Below, piece by piece: positions 48,674-59,525 of a stretch of 64,000 nucleotides of DNA. A program made the position numbers and the translations under genes. Each line of letters starts with the position of its first letter. Within the stretch, counting starts at the first letter, position 1. Source of the stretch: Apostichopus japonicus (taxonomy: Eukaryota; Echinodermata; Holothuroidea; Aspidochirotida; Stichopodidae); assembly GCF_037975245.1 (NCBI RefSeq), contig NC_092571.1, positions 4,548,001 to 4,612,000 on the forward strand, written 5' to 3'. The notes under the pieces were generated by a model. It saw only the letters and a list, made by a program, of their open reading frames with translations. It was not told where the DNA came from and searched no databases.

Positions 48674-49589
48674 TGCACTGACCATGTAACTGATATCTTG
48701 TGTTGGCTGGTGCATTGCTTCACATATACCAAGGGAAAATTAGATGAACAGGCATCAACTGTCAAATCTACATTTGATCTTCTACAGTAATGGAGGGACA
48801 ATTCTGATGGTAACGAAGGGTCACAAAATATTCGGTGCTGTTTAGTGTAGTCTTTTGCCTGTTTTGCTGCTATAGATTCAATATTTTCATTGCTATTAGA
48901 CTAACAGTTATATTACTTAGCGAAACAAGGATAAGAGTATTAAACCAATAGCTTTATTCACCAAACCATTAGCATATGTGGTTACTAAAAGATTTAAGAA
49001 AAAAGTAAAAAATAATAAGAAATTGGTTTAAAGGACAAGTTTAAGCAGAGCACTTTTCATCATTTAACACTCTCTAACTGCATTATGAGAAACTGAGGGG
49101 GGGGGGGGGGGGCTTGTACAGTTCAAAACAAGTCAATTAATCACGTGTATTTACAGTAGACAGTTCACAGGTACTGCACTGTACCATGTGCACAAATTTG
49201 TTTCTGTTTCTTGCCAAGATGCCTACTGACTTCACATTCTGAGGAATCATTTTATGCAAGCTATCGTTCTCTTCACATAAACAGGAAGTCAAGGAATCTA
49301 TTCAAAGAACACAACAATTAAGTAGCAAGTTAACTCCCAGGAATCTGTGCACAAGAGCATCTGGTAAACAACTGTCCCTCTGTTACTGGTACGGAGGGAC
49401 ACTAGTTCACTTGTTCTTTACTCTAGCATTAAAATTAGCTAAATCCATGGTTTAACATTTCTTGACTGGTTAATTCTAAGAAAGTGTTTTATACAAATTA
49501 TGAAATTTTCCCATCATTTAATGACTAGGAAATAATATAAAAAAATGTATTTTTTGGGTAACGGAGGGACATGTAACGGAGGGTCAAAT

Positions 49590-50081
49590 CAGGTATTTAG
49601 CAATTACTGCTAATTGTCAAGTTATAAACATTGAAGGGGAATTATTCCTGTGGTACGCATAATAATGACCATGACAGATATTGTATATAGATTGTGTACT
49701 AGGAAAAATCTGGTTTTAAAAATATCCCTATAATTCAATAATGTGGGGCACAACACAAGTGAAATTGGCATGTATTATATATGTCTATAACTTTTTATTA
49801 AATTAGTATATTATTATTATATTTTTGTTATGCAAGCACAGTGGTAAAATATAATTCATTAACTATCTTAACTATCTTAGCCATACCACATTTGACCAAG
49901 TTCTGTACATTTCAACCCAAATGTTACATTTCCCTTGACCCTGCCTAGCAGGCAATACAGAAAAGGTAAGAAAGAAAACCTAACGTTTAATTTTAATATT
50001 ATGAGTTTTAATAGACTGAGGAATGAAAGATAAAGGATAGTGGGGGTTTTAGTAACAGAAGGAGGCTGTATGAGCCTACTA
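49590..50081. other. AT-rich DNA, nothing recognised
   Basis: No gene, structured repeat or transposon end was seen. Confidence 0.5.
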
Positions 50082-50089
50082 CTGGGCGG

Positions 50090-50861
50090 GGTTACATCTC
50101 TATGTTCCGACGTCTCTATGTTCCGACGTCTCTATGTTCCGACGTCTCTATGTTCCGACAAATTGTTTGGACTCTTAATTTTTTTTGACCAAAATTTTTT
50201 TCGGACCCATTTTTTTGTGACCCATTTTTTTCGGACCCTATTCTTTTTGGACCCAATATTTTCGGACCCAATTTTTTTCGGGCCCATTTTTTTGGACCCA
50301 ATTTTTTGGACCACAATTTCTTTGGACCCAATTTTTTGAGACCAAAATTTTTTCGGACCAAATTTTTTTTGGGCCTAATTTTTGTGGACCCAATTTGTGG
50401 GGACCCATATTTTCGGACTTAATTTTTTGGGACCCATTTTTTTGGGACCTAATTAGGGGTCAGGGAAAAAATTGGCCAGAAATCATGTTGGTGCAAAAGT
50501 TGGGTCCCAAAAAAATTTGGGTCCGAAAAATTTTGGTCCAAAATAGTTGGGGTCCCAAAAAACATTGGTCAGAAAAAAATTTGGTCCGAAAACATGTTGG
50601 TAAAAATTTTGCACAAAAAATATGGGTCCAAAAAAATTGTGTCCCAAAAATTGTGGTCCAAAAAAATTGTGGTCCAAAAAAATTGGGTCCAAAAAAATGG
50701 GGTCCGAAAAAAAATTGGGTCACAAATGGGGTCCGACTAAAATTTGGTCAAAAAAAATTAGAGTCCAAACAATTTGTCGGAACATAGAGACGTCGGAACA
50801 TAGAGACGTCGGAACATAGAGACGTCGGAACATAGAGACGTCGGAACATAGGGATGTCACC
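50090..50861. mobile_element. 772-bp foldback element, GGTTACATC family, copy 1
   Basis: Left end GGTTACATCTCTATGTTCCG, right end reversed GGTGACATCCCTATGTTCCG, flanked by the perfect 8-bp duplication CTGGGCGG (50082-50089 and 50862-50869). Each arm begins with four to five tandem TCTCTATGTTCCGACG units, then ACAAATTGTTTGGACTCT, then many short TTTTTTGGACCCAAT-like repeats. The two arms pair along almost the whole element. The reading frames with GPKK- or DPIF-like periodic peptides are artefacts of the short repeats. Confidence 0.92.
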
Positions 50862-50870
50862 CTGGGCGGG

Positions 50871-52588
50871 ATTGCTTGTCTCATAAGCTGGACATGCAGG
50901 GGGGACTCCCTGCAGCTTGCTACATACAAGGCATTGGTAAACATAGTTCACCTCCTCCTGCACCTCACCAATAACTCATCCTGCCCTCCTATAAATACAT
51001 TAATTAATACACTCCTTTCCAGTAATTGTAGGATTGCCTCCCCTGCAAATTAGGCAATAATGCCACCCCCTTACAAAACAAGTTCATTAAAAATTTGGTA
51101 TCTACATGGAAAGAATTCAATTTCCTCATTTAGAGATTAATTTGTTATTAACAAACCAATCCAGTTTTTGATTGATATAAACACTTAAATACTAGATCAA
51201 CACGATCGACTCAACAGTTATTAATGTCCGGTGAGGGTCTTATGACGACGAAAGTCTAACAAAGTCCCAATAAAAATACACCTTATAATTAAGTACAAGA
51301 ATTAGAGAAAAATATAGGGTGAAACAAGTATAAAATCTAACTTTCTTTTCATTTTACTGAAATGACCAAGGAGGTGAAGATCTTTAGGGTGGTTTTGCAA
51401 TATGCCCCATTCTCAAACAATGGAAACTTTGGTTTGTCATAGTCCCAGGCATCATGAATGGCTGCTGCCAGACATGTTAAGTGATGGGAATGCTCATCAG
51501 ACTCGACCCCCAAATGCCCCCAATCTCCAAATATTTGGTCGGCTGGAAATATTTGGTCTGGCTGGAGAACCTACTGGAAAATGTTTGGCATACAGTTTAA
51601 TGTATGTTTATTGTCAACAAATTCCCAATTTCTGGTGGACTTTATTAATTCTGACAATAAATTCACTATATTTGGGTCAAATTTTCCTAACTATTTTGGA
51701 ATAATTATGGCATTTTCTCAACTCCTGATAAGAGATAGGGTGACATATTTGAGTTGATTTCAACTGCAACTTTTTTTTGGGGGGTCTATTGATACTTTTT
51801 CATGGGGGGGGTAAAATGATGGTTTCAACACGATTATATTGTTTTGTGGGTGACCACCCCACTCCCCCTTGACACCTATGAATTGCATTGCTGAGATTGG
51901 TCACCCATTCATAGATGCTCTACCACTTCCTTAGATCTGACATGGTAGAGCTCAGTATACCTAACACATGTTAGGTCTCAAGTTGTTGTGTTTTGAAGTG
52001 AATCCTTGATCCTAAATGGTTCCATGAAAGACATCAGTTAACTCCGATTATGCATTAACTTTAACCGTAAACTGGCTTTAACATAAATAAGATTAAAATG
52101 CATTTTAAATCTGTGTTCCGATGTTGCAGGCTTTTCAAGTGAACCTATGTGAAAAAGTGGGGTACAATTAGGACCCAAAGTCTCAATAAAACAGGACAGA
52201 AACTCAGTCCCTCTTCTTTAAATGCCTTTTTATAAGGTAAAAAATAATTTGTCAAAGGTATAAATATGGTCAACATGGATGTGTAGAGGCTTGAACTGGG
52301 GGCTTAAATGAACATAAATAAAGGATACCATTTTAGATGCCATACATACAGTCATGTAGCCTATGGAAGAGCGATAACAAGTGTTACCAAAACTGGATAC
52401 GGTACTTGTGAAAAAAAATATCTTTCTATGCAGTTTCCATCCACATCATATATTATTGCCTCCTCCTTCATTGAAAACTGCCTCAAGTTTTAACATTTTT
52501 TTTTAGTCTTAGTAACAGAGCAATTAAGGTATGGATATGGGAGTTGGCCATTGTTTTCTAATCTTGATAATTTTAAAACTTGTGCCTG
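50871..52588. other. unassigned DNA, no gene
   Basis: AT-rich with short G-runs near 51780 and 51804. An open frame at 51402-51704 has no recognisable product and contains a short repeated AAATATTTGGTC(T/G)GGCTGGA block. Confidence 0.45.
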
Positions 52589-52730
52589 CAGCTCATGGGG
52601 GGAATTCCCCGAGACCGAAGGTTCGATAGACCGAAATTAAAAAAAGGTCCGCGAGACCGAAATTAAAGAAAGGACCGCGAGACCGAAATTAAAAAAAGGT
52701 CCGCGAGACCGAAATTAAAAAAAGTTCTTA

Positions 52731-53050
52731 TAAAGCGCAAATACACACTTAAGTCTCAGTGCGCTGATAATTATTAACCCCTGGTCATTGGTAACTTGTC
52801 ACACCCACACACCAAAGTGTGCACAATTCAATCAATCTCTCCTGGGGCACCACAGTGCACCACAAACCGGCGCACGCAACTATATTTACAAGTTACCTCG
52901 CAGGTCCCCATTTATACACCTGGGTGAAGAGAGGCAATGGAGATAAAGCGCCTTGACCAAGGACACAAAGCAATGATCTGGCCAGGGCTCGAACCTGTAA
53001 TCCTTAGATCACAAGTCCACTGCCTGAACCACTTGACCACATGGCCCTAC
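52731..53050 (-). repeat. tRNA-derived SINE
   Basis: On the minus strand the 5' head (about 53050-52978) has an A-box TGGTCAAGTGGT and a B-box GGTTCGAGCCC at tRNA spacing, with a His(GUG)-like anticodon loop. The body includes CTTGGTCAAGGCGC and the tail ends near GCGCTTTATAAGAAC. A tRNA-related head plus a GCGCTTTATA tail fits a SINE transcribed by RNA polymerase III. It lies within the foldback element. Confidence 0.8.
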
Positions 53051-53064
53051 TAGGCCCCACGACA

Positions 53065-53200
53065 TCGCCGTAGCCAGAAATTTAAAGCGGGGCACATTTT
53101 GAGATTGATATGGGGGGGAGGGTCTCTGTTGAGATTTTTGTGAACAATTGAAGGTCCTTAGATGCGATCTGGTGCAATGTTTTTCCAGTTTCATCATTAT
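53065..53200. repeat. single unit of the G-rich repeat family
   Basis: TTTTGAGATTGATATGGGGG, then a GAGATTTTTGTG stretch and CCTTAGATGCGATCTGGTGC followed by AATGTTT. This corresponds to the unit of the 57.47-57.99 kb array. Confidence 0.6.
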
Positions 53201-54270
53201 CATATGATATCATATTATCAGCAGATTTTTTTCCTGTTTGAATTCTTTTACATGTTCTTTTACATATTATATCAGAAAGACAAACATAGTTCTCTTTATA
53301 ATTTCTCCAGTAGGATGACTCTTGTTTATTGTCCAATGTCTGGACTTTAAAGCAGCATTTTGCGTCTTTTTTTTCTCTCAACCTCAATGAATCCACAATG
53401 ATAACGACATACATAACTAGCTTATCTATTCAAATCTTACTTCAAATGGTGGCATTAAAGTCGAAAAATTTAAAACTTTCAACTGTTTTGTTTTTCTCGA
53501 AGATATTTTTTCGTTGGGATCCAAATAAACCTCACCCATAATATGAATATTTAAAAGCTACAAACGTCATTGGCCAATACGTAATACAACACTATGCTTG
53601 ATTTGTGTATGATTGTCTATGGCAGTTGTTCCAGGGAGTTGTTAGAGTCCAGCTCGGTTGTACCAAGTTACCAACTCGACGTTCATTGCCAACAGCCTAT
53701 TGTTGATAGTTGTTAACATTGGCGGCGATATCATCAACATTTTAGGGGGGACGAGCAAACCCGTGTCTGATTAATATTCTCAACATGCGAAAAATGTTGA
53801 TCGGCGTCCCGGGGAGAGTAGTGGTGTATACAGGGTCTTGAGACATGGTGGGGGTGGGTGGGTAGGAGGGGGACTCATAAGCCTATGGAAGAATTTCACT
53901 TTAGGAAGGGGGGCATGACGTTCTTTGCCCAAAATTTCCAAAACCTTGCCCGAAAAATGGAAGCGTCACCATAGGTTGATGCTACGGGTATTTCTTGAAA
54001 AAAATACCTGTCACATTACCGAAAACCAAAAGCATTTTTGTGTGTTTGTGCTACAAAATGTACAAAAAGTTCGGAAGTTAAATTATTTTAAAATTTATTA
54101 TGAGGAAATTGTGTCAAATGTTACGGGCTGGAGGTTAAAAGTTGACCCCTAATTAACTTCGGTCTCGCGGAACTTCGGTCTTGTGGGCCTTTTTTTTAAT
54201 TTCGGTCTCGCGGACCTTTTTATTTTCGGTCTCGCGGACCTTCGGTCTCATGGACTGTAATCAGCTCATG

Positions 54271-56080
54271 CACCTTCAAGTAGGAGTCATTGGAAGCCTG
54301 CTGCTGGTTACACCAATGGGTTTAGGAATATGTTTAGATCATATTTCAAATTACCATGTGTGAGCAATTCCTTACACGATACAATTGCTGAACTGATCAA
54401 ATTTGACTGGCATTTGAGGAGAGTGAAGGACTCTTATAAATATTACACATCTGTAATTTTCTGGTATCGTAACATCACTTTAGGGTAACGTGAATTCATG
54501 TTTTGAGACTGTTCCCTTTTGACTTTGAATAACAACATAACCCCTCTTAAGGGTCAGAGAAAGAACTTGGAGAGGGGCAAAAAAGAAAGAAGGAGAGGAG
54601 GAGAGGAGACCACACATTTTATTCAAAAATTGATTTGAATCTAAACTATGATTCTCTGTCCCCGCCCCCCCCCCCCACCCCCTTTGTTTCTTTGAAATAA
54701 AATACTTAATTTTCCAATGTCAATTCAAATATGGAGACTGTAATATCATTCACAATACAACACTCAATAAAGACCCATTGTATCCTACGCAAACACCTGT
54801 TTCTTGTGTTCATGAATGACAAAAAGTCTGTTCTCCTTTCCACTAAAAAACAACAGCTCTGGTGTTCTAGTATTTATGAATGGATGAACTAGAGCCTTGT
54901 TTCCATGAAACAGTTGCATTTTGTACAACATTCAAATTTTTTTTTTTTTTTATGATATACTTTCAGAAGTTTTCTGCTCAATCTTTCAGGATAGTTGAAA
55001 CTGCCTTCAGCATTTACACTTATGTGTAACGATACATCCAGCTGGTTGAGTTGCACAAATTTTGGGATAACATTTTACGGATTGGGCATGATTTAAAAGG
55101 GTTTAAGTTTATTATTGTCACCTTTTGGATTGGGCTAGTCACTGTCCATCTCTAGGGCCCCTTGTATGTTTTAGGGGCATCAGGCTCATGGGACCTCCTA
55201 AATTTATTTATTTTGTTATTTCGATCACTGCCTGTAGGGTAGTGTATAACAGTGAAAGCCAGTAGAAATAAAAAATAAAACAAACTAAATGCAAAATATG
55301 CCTTTAATTATTCAGTACACACCCAGTACCTATAAAAGTGATGATATTTACCCGTGTACCATTGCTGAATCTAGGTGTGGGGGTGAGAACCCTCACACGC
55401 CCCTCTATGTTTTTAATTTATTTATTATTTTTATTCATTCTTCCTTGGAGCCCCAACATTTCCACCTATGGTCAAATCTTGTAACAACTAGGTTTTTCTA
55501 ACAGGAAGCTTTATTAAGGTTAAATAAAGTGTATTTGGATTGTTTTGGTCAATTTGGCCAGTTTAATTCTTCAGAAAAGTGTAACTGATGTAACCTTTGC
55601 AAATAATGTGTATGTGAGCATGGTAAGAAGGGTAAACTTGAAACAAATGTGTTGTATTGAAAGACCATTAATGACCATGTAATTAACATGGTCCATCAGT
55701 GAAACTTCAGCTGATTGGATGAAATTAGACCATTTTAAGCCTGAAGGGGCAGCTAATCCATATAGCTTCCAGGGCCTGCAGGGGGTCCCTGGATCCCATA
55801 AAGTGTTCAAAGCGAAAGTAATAAAAACCTTAGGGCTTTTAAACATACTCACTAGTGTAAATAATAATAATACTCTGTACAAATGATTTATACCTTAACT
55901 TCCCATATGGCTTTTTCCCTAGGCAGTATGCTATGAACCCCCATCCTGCCCTAGTGTGCCTTATATGTCTGGTTATTGATGTAACAATTGTAACCAAAAG
56001 TAAATATAAAAGCTTATTAAACTTTTATTTTATGGATGTCTAAATATTTAAAACATGAGATGATGTCAAAATACAGAGGG
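54271..56080. other. AT-rich DNA, no gene
   Basis: A poly-C tract near 54666-54677 and a T-run near 54938-54951. No gene or structured repeat was seen. Confidence 0.45.
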
Positions 56081-56094
56081 TTTAGCTGCAACTG

Positions 56095-56345
56095 ACAATG
56101 CATGGGAAGTGCTGTTTCTGGCAGTCTGGAAGGCATTTTTGGCAAAATATTTCTTTGTTATATGCTAAAGGCCAACCGTTGAAGGTGTTCCACTTAGTTA
56201 GTACCACAATGATGGTCAGGGCCTTTTTTGAGAAATTCTAAGTGGGGGGGTGGCCATTTCACAAAAGGGACCATCTAAGCGAAGGGCCACAATCAGTTGG
56301 CGAATATAGTGTACCAAGAAAATCTATGCCAAAATGCCCCCCAGG
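56095..56345. repeat. hAT-subterminal remnant in inverted arrangement
   Basis: GGGAAGTGCTGTTTCTGGCA plus GGCATTTTTGGCAAAATA resembles the subterminal block of the 9.6-kb element (GAAGTGCCATTTCC...). The following 120 bases (to CCAAAATGCCCCCC) resemble the same block reversed. The sequence resumes after the next element at about 57423-57470 (ACTTCCCAGGCATTGCAAAT). Confidence 0.6.
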
Positions 56346-56346
56346 T

Positions 56347-57414
56347 GGTGACAGCCCGATATTCATTAGGTTCTATATCCATGAGGTTCATTGTTCATAA
56401 GGTTCGCTATTCATAATGAGCCAAAAGGTTCATTGTTCATAAGGTTTGTTATTCATAATGAAAAAAAAAGGTTCGTTGTTCACAATTGGTAAAAGGGTTC
56501 GATATACATAATGATTAAAAAAGGCTCATTATTCATAATAGGACGAAGGGTTCGATATTCATAATAGAGCAAAGGGTTCGTAATCCATAAATAGATATAT
56601 ATAGATTCATAATGGAACAAAGGGTCCGTTATTCATAATAGGCATAGCCGAAAAGGTTCAGTATCATTCACAATGAGGAAAAGGACCCCCTTTAGGAAAC
56701 GTACAAGTTTATGCCGTTAATATGTCGAAAATGTAGGTTTTGCTGCAGGGGGTATAGGGTGAAGCATGGTCTTGATAGTGTGTGGCTCATATTCTCTGCA
56801 AAGTTATGCATCCGCCCAGCATCTGGTGGTGCCCCCCATAGGACAGTTGTGCCCCCTGTGTCCCCCCTCTATGAATAAAAAGTATGTTGAGGCCAGTGGT
56901 TGAACACTATAGGCGTCTGCGAAAATAGAGGACGTCTTTTGCACTTGTATGATGCACTTCTCTCCTATGATGAATAACGAATCTTTTTTCACATCATGGA
57001 TTTCGAACCCTTTGTTCAATTATGAATATCGGACCCTTTCTCCTTTTATGAATAACGAACCTTTTGTCCCATTTTGAATAACGGACCCTTCGCTCCATTA
57101 TGAATATCAGACCTTTCTTTCCATTATGAATAACGAAACCTTTTGTCTATTATGGATTACGAACCCTTTGTCCCATTATGAATAACGAACCTTTTTGCCC
57201 ATTATGAATATCGAACCTTTGTTTCCATTATGAATACTGGACCTTATGAATTATGATCCCTTTTTATTTTGAATAACGAACTTTATTTCCATTATGAATA
57301 GCGAACCTTTTTATAAAAATAATGCTTGTTATGAATAACGAACCTTATGAACAATGAACCTTATGAATAGCGGACCTTATGGATATAGGGCAGACCCCCT
57401 TCCCCCCCCCCCCC
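56347..57414. mobile_element. 1.07-kb foldback element, GGTTCGTTATTCATAATG family
   Basis: The left arm carries many GGTTC(G/A)(T/C)TATTCATAATG-type units of about 20-32 bases. The right arm carries the inverted units (CATTATGAATAACGAACC). The outermost parts, CAGCCCGATATTCATTAGG and reversed CTGCCCTATATCCATAAGG, match imperfectly. CCCCAGGT borders both sides (56339-56346 and 57415-57422) and is a candidate duplication, but the right one follows a poly-C run, so the exact end is uncertain. The centre (about 56690-56940) is not repetitive. Confidence 0.8.
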
Positions 57415-57469
57415 CCCCAGGTTGCCTGTAATGGTGTTACATGGTACTTCCCAGGCATTGCAAATTGCA

Positions 57470-57995
57470 TCAAAACTTTTTTTGAGATGACATGTTTTAT
57501 GAGAATTTTTGGGATTTTAGAAAGCTCCTAGATGAAATGTGGTGCAATATTCATAGGATATTCCTTAGTACTATGGTTGTGTGTGGGGAGGGGTGTCCTC
57601 TGAGAAATTTTTTGATTTTAGAAACCTAGATGAAATATGGTGCAATATTTATAGGTAATTTCCCAGTATTTGTTGTGTGGAGAAAAGTTGGGGGAGGGGT
57701 GCAAGGGGATTAAGGGGTGTCCCCCTCCCTCTTTGAGAATTTTTGGATTTTAGAAAGCTCCTAGATGAGATATGGTGCAATAAAATAGGTTATAAGACAG
57801 TACTGGTTAGGTGTAGGAAACGTGGGGAGGAGTATAAGGGGAGGGATTCCCCTTTAGCACCCCATTTTGAAAATGTTATTTACTAGTACACTATGGTTGT
57901 GTGTGGGGAGGGGTGTCTATTGAGAATTTTTTGGATTTTAGAAACCTCCTTGTATTTTGGTGCAATATGTATATGTTATTTCCTAGGCCAGTAGT
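57470..57995. repeat. array of about four 125-bp G-rich-family units
   Basis: Units contain GAGAATTTTTGGATTTTAGA, AAGCTCCTAGATGAGATATG, GTGCAATATTTATAGG, a TTCCCAGTA block and GTGTGGGGAGGGGTGTC. Spacing is irregular (roughly 110-150 bases). Single relatives lie near 31.1-31.4 kb and 53.1 kb. Confidence 0.85.
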
Positions 57996-58960
57996 ACTTG
58001 TTTATTTGAAAATGCCGACTCAATTGTTAAAAAAAACATCAACTTACAATACTCGCATTTTTATAGTAGTAGTAAAAGCATGCTAGGCGGCCTAGTAATT
58101 TTTTTGTTGCGAAGCTGAAGGTGGCACTGGAGTGTCATAGTATCATACCGATCTGGAGGTCGATGAGGTTTAGTCATTGTTATGGCAACAACGAAATATT
58201 AAAGTTTGCTATGGCATTCTGATGGTAGACATAGCTTATAAATGCCATAAGATGTCATGTGTAAATTAATTCTTAGGTTTGTGTTATCTTTTAAATTTTC
58301 TTTTAAATGCCGAAATAGGGACCTTTATTAGGGGTGGGGCCAAATGAGCTGACTGGGGGCCATGTAGGGGACTGGGGGGCCCTGATGATGGTCCCTTTTG
58401 TTAATATCTGAGTTTGTGGTGCATGGTAACTGGTTGTTTCCAAACCCCACCAGCTGTCATTAGCACGGGACCTCTTGCAGGAAAGCCCAACTTTAGTATT
58501 TTCTTCGTCTGCACTATACCCAGCAAATAATTTATCCAGTATCCCTTCTCATTTTGCTACACAATCTGGTCAAATTCCTACACCAATGGAAAAATTGTGT
58601 AGCAGTTTTTTGCATGCATAACCCTAGTGTTTTCAACGATTTTAAGCTAAAGAAATGAAAAACCTCAGAACTGCTACGCAAAATTTGAGCACTAAATTAT
58701 TCCCTGGTACCCCCATTCTCCATGCTCTAAATATCAAAGCTGTAGTCTGGACCTGAGTCCTGACTCGGGTCCACTTTTGCTGGACTGGGACTCAGGGGGC
58801 CTTGGACTCAGCAGTCCACTAAATGAAATGCAAGTACTCAGATATAATTAATTAATTGTAACAATAATGTTATATCTGCACATCCCACATCAGCACTATA
58901 GTAAGCCTATCAGTTCTTCACCAAAGGTATATATAAGGATCTGCATCCATTTATATTAGT
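57996..58960. other. unassigned DNA, no gene
   Basis: Contains a small patch of GGACTC/GAGTCC motifs near 58750-58820. Nothing else recognised. Confidence 0.45.
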
Positions 58961-58971
58961 ACTGTTAATGA

Positions 58972-59517
58972 GGTTACATCTCTATGTTCTGACATCTCTA
59001 TGTTCTGACATCTCTATGTTCTGACATCTCTATGTTCTGACATCTCTATGTTCCGACGTCTCTATGTTCCGACAATTTTTTTGGACTCAATTTTTTTTAC
59101 CCAAATTTTTTAGGACTTAACTTTTTTTGGACCCAAATTTTTGACCAACATGTTTTCGGACCAACTTTTTTCGGACCAAAACAAACTCATAACAAACGTT
59201 GGGCCCTTCTTTTTCATGAAAAAAATTGTGGTGCGTCCAAAAAATTGTGTCCTCCAAAAAAAGGTAGGTCAGAAAAAATGTTGGTCCAAAAAAAATTGAG
59301 TCCCCCAAAAAAAATTGGGTCCCCAAAAATTTGGGGCCCAAAAAATTAAGTCCACCCAAAAATTTGGTCCTAAAAATGGGGGACCAAAAAGATTGAGTCT
59401 CCCCCAAAAAATTGGGTCAGAAAAAATTTTGGTCAAAAAAAATTAAGAGTCCAAACAACTTGTTGGAACATAGAGACATCGGAACATATATAGACGTTGG
59501 AACATAGGGATGTCACC
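58972..59517. mobile_element. 546-bp foldback element, GGTTACATC family, copy 2
   Basis: Left end GGTTACATCTCTATGTTCTG, right end reversed GGTGACATCCCTATGTTCCA, flanked by the perfect 8-bp duplication GTTAATGA (58964-58971 and 59518-59525). The left arm has six tandem TCTCTATGTTCTGACA-type units; the right arm has fewer. The interior again consists of short TTTTTGGACCCAA-like repeats in inverted halves. Same family as 50090-50861, shorter and more diverged between arms. Confidence 0.9.
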
Positions 59518-59525
59518 GTTAATGA

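Larger units (their letters stand above)
47546..49586 (+). repeat. seven scattered GTAACGGAGGGACA motifs
   Basis: Same-orientation motifs at 47546, 48206, 48787 (one change), 48809 (variant), 49388 (shortened), 49557 and 49573 (variant), separated by unrelated sequence. Two MITEs have inserted between them. The ends of the surrounding element were not identified. A poly-G run lies near 49097-49112. Confidence 0.7.
52598..54261. mobile_element. 1.66-kb foldback element, GAGACCGAA family
   Basis: Left arm (52605-52727) is tandem GAGACCGAAATTAAAAAAAG plus GTCCGC units. The right arm (about 54155-54250) is the inverted equivalent (AATTTCGGTCTCGCGGACC). The flanks carry a perfect 9-bp duplication CAGCTCATG (52589-52597 and 54262-54270). 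The interior holds a tRNA-derived SINE and a member of the G-rich repeat family. No transposase is seen. Confidence 0.85.

Noticed and set aside
50116-50819. Several open frames with periodic GPKK, GSKK or DPIF-like peptides on both strands
   Set aside because: They are translations of the short GGACCCAAT-type repeats inside a foldback transposon; all frames give similar periodic peptides.
51402-51704. 100-codon frame between foldback elements
   Set aside because: No recognisable product; contains a small internal nucleotide repeat.
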